DNA of 64,000 bases from an uncultured Clostridiaceae bacterium (lineage in GTDB: Bacteria; Bacillota; Clostridia; TANB77; CAG-508). The stretch is from assembly GCA_947642455.1 (NCBI GenBank), contig CANRSN010000001.1, forward strand, positions 1-64,000, in the 5' to 3' direction. Positions within the stretch are counted from its first letter, which is position 1. The number at the start of each line of letters is the position of its first letter. The translations under genes and the position numbers were made by a program. The notes under the pieces are model-generated. The model saw only the letters and a list, made by a program, of their open reading frames with translations, searched no databases and was not told where the DNA came from. Positions 46,601 through 53,350 of the stretch are shown piece after piece.

Positions 46601-47173
46601 CATATTCCCAACTACTTGTCCTACATTTCCCATTGTTTGTGTTACAGAACCATAATTGGTTGCTTCTTGGTTTAAATCCTTTTGCATGTTTTGTAATGGC
46701 TCTGATATTAGTTGATTTACAGCCATTACATTGTCACCTGCTTCTGGATTCATATTTCCTATCATGTTCATTGCAGCATCATATGTTTGTTTTGCTGGCA
46801 TATCATTTATAACATCTGTAGAAGCATTTAAAAATATTTCTACCATTTTATCTGGAAACTTTTTGTTTTTATCTCTTAATATATTGAATGCTCTTTTTAT
46901 TCTTCCAGGTGCTTTTACTATAGCTGTTCCTGGATTTGGAGCTATACCATTTGAATTTGTAAAGGCTTGTGTAACAAATTTACTTTTTGTGCCTTCCATA
47001 TTTGTACCTTTTTCCATTTCGTTTGCACTTTCTGTTAAAACAGATTGCCCTATTCCAGCAACTCCTGAAGCAACTCCTAAGCCTGTTTTCTTTGCTACAT
47101 ATCCAACATCATCTATTATTCCATTCCCTTTTTCTTCTGTATCTATTATTTCTTCATCTCTTTCTTCTTCCAT
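43697..47173 (-). CDS. Large repeat-containing protein of unknown function, 1158 residues
   Basis: I do not recognise the whole protein. An acidic N-terminus leads into a glycine-rich, phage- or toxin-delivery-like stretch (GLGVASGVAGIGQSVLTESA, VEIGTEMLFGGVNIFGKGA). Then come two related helical domains of about 110 residues (LDKVIELVKVREN... with LYKRRMTESKYSPIDSYMSV; and IDNVVELLKVSREA... with LNQRRLQHNVPIDPYMAVY). A Gln-rich linker carries two copies of DLTQNPQLTPQQQQAIEQ. The C-terminal domain (about 870-1110) includes TERLYLNPTRANTVLLANEI, NPIYLKFTSEQQ and RNEKIVIYTNN, resembling the HopA1-like/PF17914 pattern. No signal peptide is visible. A mobile-element or effector-type role is a hypothesis. 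GAAGGGGAT precedes the ATG. Confidence 0.7.
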   Translation of the reverse strand: MEEERDEEIIDTEEKGNGIIDDVGYVAKKTGLGVASGVAGIGQSVLTESANEMEKGTNMEGTKSKFVTQAFTNSNGIAPNPGTAIVKAPGRIKRAFNILRDKNKKFPDKMVEIFLNASTDVINDMPAKQTYDAAMNMIGNMNPEAGDNVMAVNQLISEPLQNMQKDLNQEATNYGSVTQTMGNVGQVVGNMVPSITAAAVTKNPQISLAAMGISTKGQSTMEALQKGADLNEAVKIGNGKAMVEIGTEMLFGGVNIFGKGAADDIIERGIIENVKNDVARKMAKKGADISGEVLEETISDIIGTMIDKGTVDPNANYTLSDWKDTAITTVLSTVVLNALTRGIGGKVDITKNENVIENNTNDLLYRGEPVKPEAAIYDGKPVKINTLEYNNNQTLNSEEHGFANSERSNSMDIETSSIGKVGFWSKIKSIFQRNNKTLALPEAKTLEKNNAEIQSEAFDYSDFEPRIINLEQKNINQDLSLDKVIELVKVRENNIGVAPDVVQAINDMLLGNKLEQKAMEIMQYDKRADKKSATLSNNEISQIQEAILKNPKLQEQLYKRRMTESKYSPIDSYMSVYVQMLNNITMGKYDINKYNSIEDMLQNKNPNSEYKSQSNETNVNQQNVKVGNNGRQINVNNLLKTLNSNLTIDNVVELLKVSREANNPNVTKAINEKLRGNKLVSEASQIINFDDMSTKMYNNLQIMDVLKMQKEIFNNTKLQEVLNQRRLQHNVPIDPYMAVYIKVLENINENKYFQNNIGKVQTDKTIDLTQNPQLTPQQQQAIEQEAKRQREAGMKKQVDKTLDLTQNPQLTPQQQQAIEQQTRRQQIAEEKNGTGKPQQNSVEQQRREFRNDLIRRAEAKDVGWYNFNTVEGAIQQYISSYVQLAKEGNVNPYKALVEIAGKQESGQPGNIAQQDAMVAAYRKRKYIIDEQKNINGEPDFIHIRNGEFFNSRIPITERLYLNPTRANTVLLANEILKKMGKNPIYLKFTSEQQMNRLSRNEKIVIYTNNQVGKNGVSNLTQVLDVINQIKKENMNLFKGCESVNPFLKRVEGVAAIAPDPKNSNYIKADGKLQPVQPSYNSFLAEALNESVEMATNELTNGIETYKDLPFDKKLSNLLATAPAKLATTVKKYLQQCQNRNSDLDIKGLLKPKQNQIGR

Positions 47174-47263
47174 GTTTTTTCATCCCCTTCATTTGTATGC
47201 AATCTCTCTATTTAATTTTATCACACCTTTTTACAGTATACAATACTTATTTTTATTTAATTT

Positions 47264-47510
47264 TCAGTATTTTTTAATATCAAGTTTTAGAATAGGTTTA
47301 TTAAAAATTTTCACGAATATTAATATTTATTTTTGAAAAGTTCTGCGCAGGGAAGCTCCCAGAGTGGAAGTGACCCAGAGCGATTGGCGAAGCCAGTAAA
47401 GAACTTTGAAAAAATAAATATTAATATTCGTGTATGCAACAAATTGTACTCTTTTTGACTGTCGTGTACGCTATTTTTTACACTAAAACTTGATATTAAA
47501 AATGCCGAAA
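47264..47510 (+). repeat. Family-1 core-bearing palindromic repeat, copy F
   Basis: Outer arms TTAATATCAAGTTTTAG and CTAAAACTTGATATTAA resemble the core-less palindrome at 21017. The inner arms are CACGAATATTAATATTTATT and AAATAAATATTAATATTCGTG-like, and the core has TGCGCAGGGAAGCTCCCAGA, GTGGAAGTGACCCAGAGC and GGCGAAGCCAGTAAAGAAC. It fills the 349-base gap 47174-47522. Confidence 0.9.
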
Positions 47511-47522
47511 TTAAAATTATTA

Positions 47523-48377
47523 TTAAGCATTTTTTCTAAAACCTTTTCCCCAAGCCTCTCTTGCATTTGATATTACAATAAATGCTCTATTATCTATGTT
47601 TACTGCTATTTGTTTTATTTTTGCTACTTCATTTCTAGTACCTACACAAAAAAGCATCATCTTTTCTTGGTTAGTATACATACCTTTTGCATAAATTCCT
47701 GTACTTCCCCTATCAACCTTTTCTCCAATTACCTTAGCTATTTCCTCATATTTTTCTGAAACTATATACATAACCTTTGTAAAATAAATTCCCTCAAAAA
47801 TAATGTCTATCATTTTTCCCATTAAATATATTGTAATTGCTGAATATAGCCCTATCTCTATATCTTTAAAGAAAAATACATTTAAAGCAACAATTACTAT
47901 ATCTACCATAACGATCAAAGAGCTTGACCTATAATATGGCTTAAATGACCTTATTATATATGAAAGTAAATCTGTTCCACCTGTTGATGCTGTAACTTTT
48001 AGAATTAATGCTGTTCCAATTCCCATTGAAATGCCACCATATATACATGCCAAAAATCTATCATTTGTTAATTGTGGGAACTTATCAAAGAAATCAATAA
48101 ATAATGATAACAATGTAGTTCCCAAAATTGTTTTTATTACAAGACCTTTTCCTATTCTAAAATATGCAAAAATTATTAATGGGATATTTAATAATAATAT
48201 AACTGTTCCCATTGGTGTACCTATTAAATAGTAAAATATTGTTGCAATTCCTGAAAAACCCCCAGATGAAAGTTGATTTGGAAGCAAGAAAAATGATGTT
48301 CCAAATGCCATTATTCCAGAGCCAAGAATTATAAAAAATAATTCATATATATTTTTTCTTAATTTAATAAAATCCAT
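47523..48377 (-). CDS. YitT family membrane protein (DUF161/DUF2179)
   Basis: This 284-residue protein has five or six membrane segments in the YitT_membrane part (for example FFIILGSGIMAFGTSFFLLP, then GFSGIATIFYYLIGTPMGTV) and a C-terminal cytosolic DUF2179 domain (TGIYAKGMYTNQEKMMLFCV, AFIVISNAREAWGKGF). The family signature GGTDLLSYIIRSF is present. The substrate of these presumed transporters is unknown. It is the last gene of the plsX-acpP-rnc-rSAM minus-strand run, 67 bases after the radical SAM gene, and begins with GGAGGT. Confidence 0.92.
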   Translation of the reverse strand: MDFIKLRKNIYELFFIILGSGIMAFGTSFFLLPNQLSSGGFSGIATIFYYLIGTPMGTVILLLNIPLIIFAYFRIGKGLVIKTILGTTLLSLFIDFFDKFPQLTNDRFLACIYGGISMGIGTALILKVTASTGGTDLLSYIIRSFKPYYRSSSLIVMVDIVIVALNVFFFKDIEIGLYSAITIYLMGKMIDIIFEGIYFTKVMYIVSEKYEEIAKVIGEKVDRGSTGIYAKGMYTNQEKMMLFCVGTRNEVAKIKQIAVNIDNRAFIVISNAREAWGKGFRKNA

Positions 48378-48444
48378 ATAACCTCCATTTTACTAATTTT
48401 AGCAAAACTTCTTTTATATGGATTATTATCCTTTTTATTTACTT

Positions 48445-49512
48445 TTATACTTCTACTTTTTCTTTTACTATGTCATCATAAGTTTTTAATATTGTTATTT
48501 CAAATTTGCCTTGTTTAATATCTTCATTAGGTTTTACAATTACATCTACCTCATACACATCTCTTAATTTTGTTACATTTTCCTTTTTATGACCAATAAT
48601 GTTATTAATATCTTCTGGATTTGCCTGTACCTCTACTTCTTTTACTTTTACATTAAATTTCTTTATTTTTTCTACAATTGTATCATACCATAGACCTGCT
48701 TCCACCAATTGCCTAAATGCTGGATGAAATGGTCCTGCTACAACTTCACTATCTGGATTTTCTGAATCTGTAATCTCATTTGTATTTTGAAGACCAATTC
48801 TAATTATTTTTATATTTTTTCTGTTAAATAAATTTGCTATCTCTTTACATCTTTCTACTGCCTGTGTTACTGAAAGTGGTTCATATTCTCCCTTATTATA
48901 TTGTGTTTCTAACTCTGTTCCTTTTATTACAAGCACTGGATATATTCTTACTATTTTGGGCTTTAATTTAATCAACTCTTTTGCAGTATTTGTTTCATCT
49001 ATTTTTGTACTCTCTGGAAGCCCCACCATCATTTGATGCCCTAAAGTAAAACCATATAGTCTAATTAACCTTGATGCTTTTTTTACATCTTTAAAAGTAT
49101 GCCCTCTTTGCGCAATTTGTAATATGTAGTCATTTGCTGATTGTACTCCTAACTCTATTGTTTTTACTTTATATTTTTTAAGCATTTTTAATATGTTTTT
49201 ATCTATACAATCTGGTCTGGTTGATATTCGTATACTATCTATTTTTCCTGTTTGTATATACTTATATGCTTCTTCTAATAGTTCTTTTTGCAATTTTATA
49301 TCTATTGCTGTAAAACTCCCTCCAAAAAATGCTACTTCTATTTTTTTATCATCTGTTTTAAAATTTTTTAAGTAATACTCTATAGTGTCTTTTACATCTT
49401 TTGCTCTAACTTGCTTTTTCTCTCCACTGATTTTTGCTTGATTGCAAAATACACATGTATGCGGACACCCTAAGTGTGGTACAAATATTGGAATAATGTA
49501 TTCTTTTTTCAT
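48445..49512 (-). CDS. Elp3-like radical SAM protein without acetyltransferase domain
   Basis: This 355-residue protein has an Elp3/TIGR01211-like radical SAM core: FVPHLGCPHTCVFCNQAKIS (CxxxCxxC, SAM cluster), VAFFGGSFTAIDIKLQKELL, IRISTRPDCIDKNIL, IELGVQSANDYILQIAQRGH and HQMMVGLPESTKIDE. The histone-acetyltransferase domain of true Elp3 is absent. The C-terminus instead contains NIIGHKKENVTKLRDVY in a beta-alpha context like a KH fold, suggesting RNA binding (inference). In many Clostridia this gene lies between rnc and smc; here it follows rnc across a 53-base tandem repeat. tRNA modification is the likely area. Confidence 0.9.
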   Translation of the reverse strand: MKKEYIIPIFVPHLGCPHTCVFCNQAKISGEKKQVRAKDVKDTIEYYLKNFKTDDKKIEVAFFGGSFTAIDIKLQKELLEEAYKYIQTGKIDSIRISTRPDCIDKNILKMLKKYKVKTIELGVQSANDYILQIAQRGHTFKDVKKASRLIRLYGFTLGHQMMVGLPESTKIDETNTAKELIKLKPKIVRIYPVLVIKGTELETQYNKGEYEPLSVTQAVERCKEIANLFNRKNIKIIRIGLQNTNEITDSENPDSEVVAGPFHPAFRQLVEAGLWYDTIVEKIKKFNVKVKEVEVQANPEDINNIIGHKKENVTKLRDVYEVDVIVKPNEDIKQGKFEITILKTYDDIVKEKVEV

Positions 49513-49544
49513 AGCCTTACCCCTTTCTAGTTTTCCATAGATAT

Positions 49545-49731
49545 ACTATTTATATATTTTATATAGCTTTTTGGCTTTATTTGCTTTCTATACCTATTAC
49601 TATTTATATTTTTTTATAGCTTTTTGGCTTTATTCGCTTTCTATACCTATTACTATTTATATTTTTTTATAGCTTTTTGGCTTTATTCGCTTTCTATACC
49701 TATTACTATTTTATATTTTTTGTATAGCTTT
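49545..49731. repeat. 53-base tandem repeat derived from the rnc 3' end
   Basis: Three full units and a partial fourth of TATTTATATTTTTTTATAGC / TTTTTGGCTTTATTCGCTTT / CTATACCTATTAC. Units 49601-49653 and 49654-49706 are identical in length and nearly in sequence. The partial fourth runs into rnc itself (TATTTTATATTTTTTGTATA then GCTTTTCTTGCAGC), so each unit looks like a copy of the gene end plus spacer. Confidence 0.9.
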
Positions 49732-50382
49732 TCTTGCAGCTTCCATTTCTGCTGCTTTTTTCGTTTTTCCTTCTCCTTGTGCCAATATTTTTCCATTACA
49801 ACTTACTTCTGCTGTAAAATTCTTGTCATGGTCTGGACCTTCTTCTTTTATAATTTCATAAAATATTTTTACATCTCCATGTATTTGCAATTTTTCCTGT
49901 AGTACGGTTTTATAATCTTTTTGTCCTACATTTTGACTTGCTATTAATGCAGGCTCTTTTAAATTTTCTATAATAAATTTTTCTGCTTCTTCTATTCCTG
50001 AATCAAAATAGATTGCTGCTATTACAGCTTCTACACTATCTGCCATTATTGCTTGCCTTGTATTTCCATGGTTTTGAAGTTCACTTTTTCCAACATATAA
50101 GAAATCACTAAAATTATGCTTTTTAGCTATTTCATATAAACTTTTCTCACATACTATTGTTGCTCTAACTTTTGTCATTTCTCCTTCTTTTAATTTAGGG
50201 AAGTTTTCATATAGGTATTTACTAGATATGAATTCTAAAATGCTATCTCCTAAAAATTCTAATTTTTCATTGCTCTCTACTTTGTTTTCAAACGCATATG
50301 AACTATGTGTTAATGCTTTTTTTAATAACTGTTTGTTTTTAAATTTGTATTTTATGTTTTCTTCCAACCTTTGTAATTCCAT
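49711..50382 (-). CDS. rnc: Ribonuclease III
   Basis: This double-stranded-RNA nuclease matures rRNA and mRNAs. The catalytic domain shows the signature NEKLEFLGDSILEFISSKYL and the second acidic pair in MADSVEAVIAAIYFDSGIEE. The C-terminal dsRNA-binding domain has KTVLQEKLQIHG and EGKTKKAAEMEAARKAIQKI. The start at 50382 (MELQRLEENI) is preferred over the ATG four codons earlier, which would overlap AAAGGA. The length of 223 residues is normal. It sits downstream of acpP as in the common plsX-(fab)-acpP-rnc order. The last codons are echoed in the tandem repeat beyond the stop. Confidence 0.96.
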   Translation of the reverse strand: MELQRLEENIKYKFKNKQLLKKALTHSSYAFENKVESNEKLEFLGDSILEFISSKYLYENFPKLKEGEMTKVRATIVCEKSLYEIAKKHNFSDFLYVGKSELQNHGNTRQAIMADSVEAVIAAIYFDSGIEEAEKFIIENLKEPALIASQNVGQKDYKTVLQEKLQIHGDVKIFYEIIKEEGPDHDKNFTAEVSCNGKILAQGEGKTKKAAEMEAARKAIQKI

Positions 50383-50538
50383 TTTTACTCTCATTCCTTT
50401 ATAAGTTTATATATTTTCCACCTATTAATTTTATCTTTCTCCCATTATATACCATATCTAAAAAAAAATAAAGAGTATTTTTATAAAAAAAAATTGTCAA
50501 AATAGGATATTCCCTTGACAATTTTAAATTATTTTATC

Positions 50539-50781
50539 TTATGCTAAATGTTCTTTTATGTATTCAACTACATCTCCTACTGTAACTATTTTTTCAGCAT
50601 CTGCATCTGGTATTTCTGTGTCAAATTCTTCTTCTAATGCCATTATTAATTCTACTATATCTAAAGAATCTGCTCCCAAATCATCTATAAAAGATGCTTC
50701 CATAGTAACTGATGTATCTACTACACCTAGTTGTTCTACTATTATTCCTTTTACTTTTTCAAATATTTCTTCACTTGTCAT
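50539..50781 (-). CDS. acpP: Acyl carrier protein
   Basis: This 80-residue carrier holds fatty-acyl chains on a phosphopantetheine arm for fatty-acid and phospholipid synthesis. The attachment Ser is in [20 protein letters not shown]. Helices 3-4 read [20 protein letters not shown]. The frame extends seven codons further (MRGGVII) but AGGGGGTG fits the ATG at 50781. It lies between plsX and rnc as in other Firmicutes, though fabD and fabG are not in the interval. Confidence 0.97.
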   Translation of the reverse strand: MTSEEIFEKVKGIIVEQLGVVDTSVTMEASFIDDLGADSLDIVELIMALEEEFDTEIPDADAEKIVTVGDVVEYIKEHLA

Positions 50782-50880
50782 TATAATTACACCCCCTCTC
50801 ACCTCATAATTTTATTTTCCTTTACAATAATATATGTTTTTATAAATGTCAAGCATTTATTACAATTTTTTATAATATTT

Positions 50881-50934
50881 AGTAACTATTAAGAGCTCTT
50901 ATACTATCTGCTGTGTTATTAATATTTATTTTCC
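50881..50934. repeat. Truncated half copy (G) of the family-1 repeat
   Basis: AGTAACTATTAAGAGCTCTTATACTATCTG-like sequence and CTGCTGTGTTATTAATATTT match the left arm of copies B and D up to the start of the core, where plsX coding sequence takes over. The plsX stop codon (50926-50928) is inside the repeat arm. Confidence 0.75.
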
Positions 50935-51945
50935 TTCAAATGCTTCTATCATTTTATCTACTGCTTTATTTTTCACAAATTGCTCTGCTTGCTTTATAGT
51001 AAACTCAAATAGTTTTTCATCACTACTACCATGTGCTTTAATAACTGGTTTTTTCACTCCCAAAAATAATGCTCCACCATATTCTTTATAGTCCATCGCT
51101 TTTGAAAGTGCATTTATGGATGGCATTGCAGGTAATGCACCTAACATAGTAAATATATTTTTCTTTATACTCTCTGTTAATGTTCTTTTTACTAATTTTC
51201 CTATTCCTTCAACAGTTTTTAAGAATACATTTCCAGTAAAACCATCTGCTACTAATATGTCTAATTCCCCAGAAAAGGCATCTCTTCCTTCAACACTTCC
51301 CACAAAATTAATACCTAACTCATTTGCCCTTTCTTTTAATAGTGCATATGATTCTCTTACTAATTCATTTCCTTTGGTTTCTTCTGTTCCTATATTTAGT
51401 AGCCCAACTGTTGGATTTTCCTTTCCAAATGTATTTTTTTGATATATTGTAGCCATTTGTGCAAATTGTAATAAATTAATTGGTTTACAATTGGTATTTG
51501 AACCACAATCTATTAACATTAACCTACTTTTATATGCTGGCAATATTCCTGCTAGTGCTGGTCTATCTATTCCTTTTATTCTTCCTACTAAAAGAGTAGC
51601 TCCTGTTAATAATGCTCCTGAATTTCCTGCAGATATAAATACATCTCCCTTTCCTTCTTTTAATAGGTTAAAACCTACTACCATTGATGAATCTTTTTTG
51701 TGCTTTATTGCTTGTGTTGGTATATCACACATTTCTATAGTTTCTGTTGTATGATGTATTTTTAACCTTGGTGAAATTTCTCCTATTTCATTTTTTCCAT
51801 ATAGTTCTTTTACTCTATTATTTATTATTTCTTTATTACCTATTAGTAATACTTCTGCTTCTATTTGATTTATTGCCTTTATAGCTCCTTTTATGTTTGC
51901 ATCTGGAGCATTATCTCCTCCCATTGCATCTAATAATATTATCAT
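50926..51945 (-). CDS. plsX: Phosphate acyltransferase PlsX
   Basis: This 339-residue soluble enzyme makes acyl-phosphate from acyl-ACP in phospholipid synthesis. It begins MIILLDAMGGDNAPDANIKG, the family signature. Further motifs are KDSSMVVGFNLLKEGKGDVF, SAGNSGALLTGATLLVGRIK, DCGSNTNCKPINLLQFAQM and GGALFLGVKKPVIKAHGSSD. The stop codon lies within a truncated family-1 repeat, so the gene's last bases may have been re-made after a repeat-mediated event; the C-terminus (MIEAFEGK) is still ordinary. It is followed by acpP and rnc. Confidence 0.96.
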   Translation of the reverse strand: MIILLDAMGGDNAPDANIKGAIKAINQIEAEVLLIGNKEIINNRVKELYGKNEIGEISPRLKIHHTTETIEMCDIPTQAIKHKKDSSMVVGFNLLKEGKGDVFISAGNSGALLTGATLLVGRIKGIDRPALAGILPAYKSRLMLIDCGSNTNCKPINLLQFAQMATIYQKNTFGKENPTVGLLNIGTEETKGNELVRESYALLKERANELGINFVGSVEGRDAFSGELDILVADGFTGNVFLKTVEGIGKLVKRTLTESIKKNIFTMLGALPAMPSINALSKAMDYKEYGGALFLGVKKPVIKAHGSSDEKLFEFTIKQAEQFVKNKAVDKMIEAFEGK

Positions 51946-52109
51946 TCTTGTTTCTCCCCTTTAGGAATATAAATTTTAATATAATATATATTTTTATTTC
52001 AACATTTTATAACTTATATTTTACAAAGTCAATTAAATCTTTGTAATTTTATTATTTATTTTTATCTTTTACAATACTATTGACCAATTAGTCTATGCTA
52101 TTTTTTGCT

Positions 52110-52287
52110 TACATTCACAGCCCAATTTCTATTTAGGCAATATAATATTTATTTTAACGAAGTTTTGCGCAGGGAAGCTCCCAGAGTGGACATGACCCAG
52201 AGCGATTGGCGAAGCCAGTAAAAAACTTCGTTAAAATAAATATTATATTGCCTAAAATATATAATTTTATAAACTGTGAATTGTAAC
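52110..52287 (+). repeat. Family-1 core-bearing palindromic repeat, copy H
   Basis: Arms ATTCACAGCCCAATTTC...GGCAATATAATATTTATTTT and AAAATAAATATTATATTGCC...CTGTGAATTG flank a core with AACGAAGTTTTGCGCAGGG, AAGCTCCCAGAGTGGACATG, ACCCAGAGCGATTGGCGAAG and CCAGTAAAAAACTTCGTT. The outer P1 stem AACGAAGTTTT/AAAACTTCGTT is perfect. It occupies the 457-base gap 51946-52402, with nothing else visible. Confidence 0.92.
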
Positions 52288-52402
52288 ATTTTTTGTGTTA
52301 CTATAATAATATTACAAATTTATTACAAATTCTATTATTTATTGATAAGATTAAAACATTAATATATAATTATTTTAATATTATTGAAAGGATTTATTTA
52401 AT

Positions 52403-52753
52403 ATGTTAAAAAATAATAAAGGCATAACTTTAATTTCTTTATCTATAACTATTATTGTATTGTTAATATTATTAAGTGTTACTTTTGAATATACACTTGG
52501 TGAAAATAGTATTCTTGATTCATCTACAGAGTATAAAAATTCTGCTGAAAAAAGTATAGTAAAAGATGAGATTGAAAATATTTTATTAAAATATAAAATG
52601 GCAAATATGGATACTGGAATTTCTATTATAGATTATTTTACTAATTTAAGTGATATTACTAGTATTACAGATAATGGTAATAATACTTACACTGTAGTTA
52701 AAGATGGAGTTAGTGTTATTGTTAGAGATTTTAAAATTATAGATGTAAAGTAA
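52403..52753 (+). CDS. Prepilin-like small secreted/membrane protein
   Basis: This 116-residue protein has a class III-type prepilin leader: a short basic start (MLKNNKG) and a cleavage-site-like G|ITLISLSITIIVLLILLSVT, followed by a single long hydrophobic helix. The usual Glu5 is Ser here, as in many Clostridia type II secretion/pilin-like proteins. The soluble part is Asn/Asp/Thr-rich (TDNGNNTYTVVKDGVSVIVR). No prepilin peptidase or ATPase is in the window. It is a single gene with GAAAGGA before the ATG, and it ends beside a family-2 repeat remnant that can serve as its terminator. Confidence 0.75.
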   Translation: MLKNNKGITLISLSITIIVLLILLSVTFEYTLGENSILDSSTEYKNSAEKSIVKDEIENILLKYKMANMDTGISIIDYFTNLSDITSITDNGNNTYTVVKDGVSVIVRDFKIIDVK

Positions 52754-52832
52754 TCTTGCGTGGAATGTTTGCTGAACTTTTATATGACTTAGAAAGTATA
52801 ACCATTTGTTATACTTTCTAAGTCATATAAAA
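52744..52832 (+). repeat. Truncated family-2 repeat (linker and hairpin 3)
   Basis: Linker GTGGAATGTTTGCTGAAC then a perfect long hairpin ATATGACTTAGAAAGTATAA .../... TTATACTTTCTAAGTCATAT and an A run. It starts inside the last bases of the pilin-like gene region and provides a terminator-like structure. Confidence 0.75.
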
Positions 52833-52835
52833 AAT

Positions 52836-52866
52836 CAATAGGGTTTCTATTATAGAAACCCTATTG
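52836..52866 (-). terminator. Terminator of the 116-residue minus-strand gene
   Basis: CAATAGGGTTTCTA and TAGAAACCCTATTG form a 14-base perfect stem with a 3-base loop, followed on the minus strand by ATTTTTTATA. It lies 18 bases beyond the stop at 52885. Confidence 0.85.
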
Positions 52867-52884
52867 TAAGGAGTAAATGTAACT

Positions 52885-53235
52885 TTACTTGTCATAGTCC
52901 TCATACATCTTTGCAAACTCCGCTTCGTTAATTTCCTTACACTCTTTCGCCAAAAGCGAAATAAACTTATCTTCGATAGGATGACCAAAACCATATAAGC
53001 AACTACCAATTTTCACTTTGCGGATTATCTTTCCATTTAAGTCTTCTAGCTGATGTGATTCTGTATAGTTCATAAGTTTTATCAACCTTTGAAGATCTAA
53101 TTGGTCTTCTAATCTAAAACTCCAATCAACACTATCGTATTCATCCCGCAAAGACACCTTCACAACAAAGTTGTCGTTGTCTTGCCCCACCAATTTTGCA
53201 GTTACATCTTCAATTCTTACATTCATGATTTCCAT
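52885..53235 (-). CDS. Hypothetical protein, 116 residues
   Basis: The family is not recognised. It is a soluble, acidic protein without signal or membrane segments: a beta-rich first half (VTAKLVGQDNDNFVVKVSLR) and helical second half ending KFISLLAKECKEINEAEFAK. It has a near-perfect AAGGAGG site and its own strong terminator, which makes it a real monocistronic gene. Like those at 17165 and 20554 it is less A+T-biased than neighbours, with codons ending in C or G more often. Possibly a small regulator or phage-derived protein; undecided. Confidence 0.6.
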   Translation of the reverse strand: MEIMNVRIEDVTAKLVGQDNDNFVVKVSLRDEYDSVDWSFRLEDQLDLQRLIKLMNYTESHQLEDLNGKIIRKVKIGSCLYGFGHPIEDKFISLLAKECKEINEAEFAKMYEDYDK

Positions 53236-53350
53236 AGAGTATCCTCCTTAATTTTTATGATTCCATAAAAGTAACTATTTATATTATATTACAAATTAAC
53301 ATAAAATGCAAGTTAATTATTTTTTAGTTGTTTTTTTTCACTTCTTTACT

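Noticed and set aside
46731-47336. Plus-strand open frame of 201 codons
   Set aside because: It is the mirror of the large minus-strand gene at 43697, with hydrophobic, low-complexity translation and no ribosome site. Other long opposite-strand frames were dismissed for the same reason.
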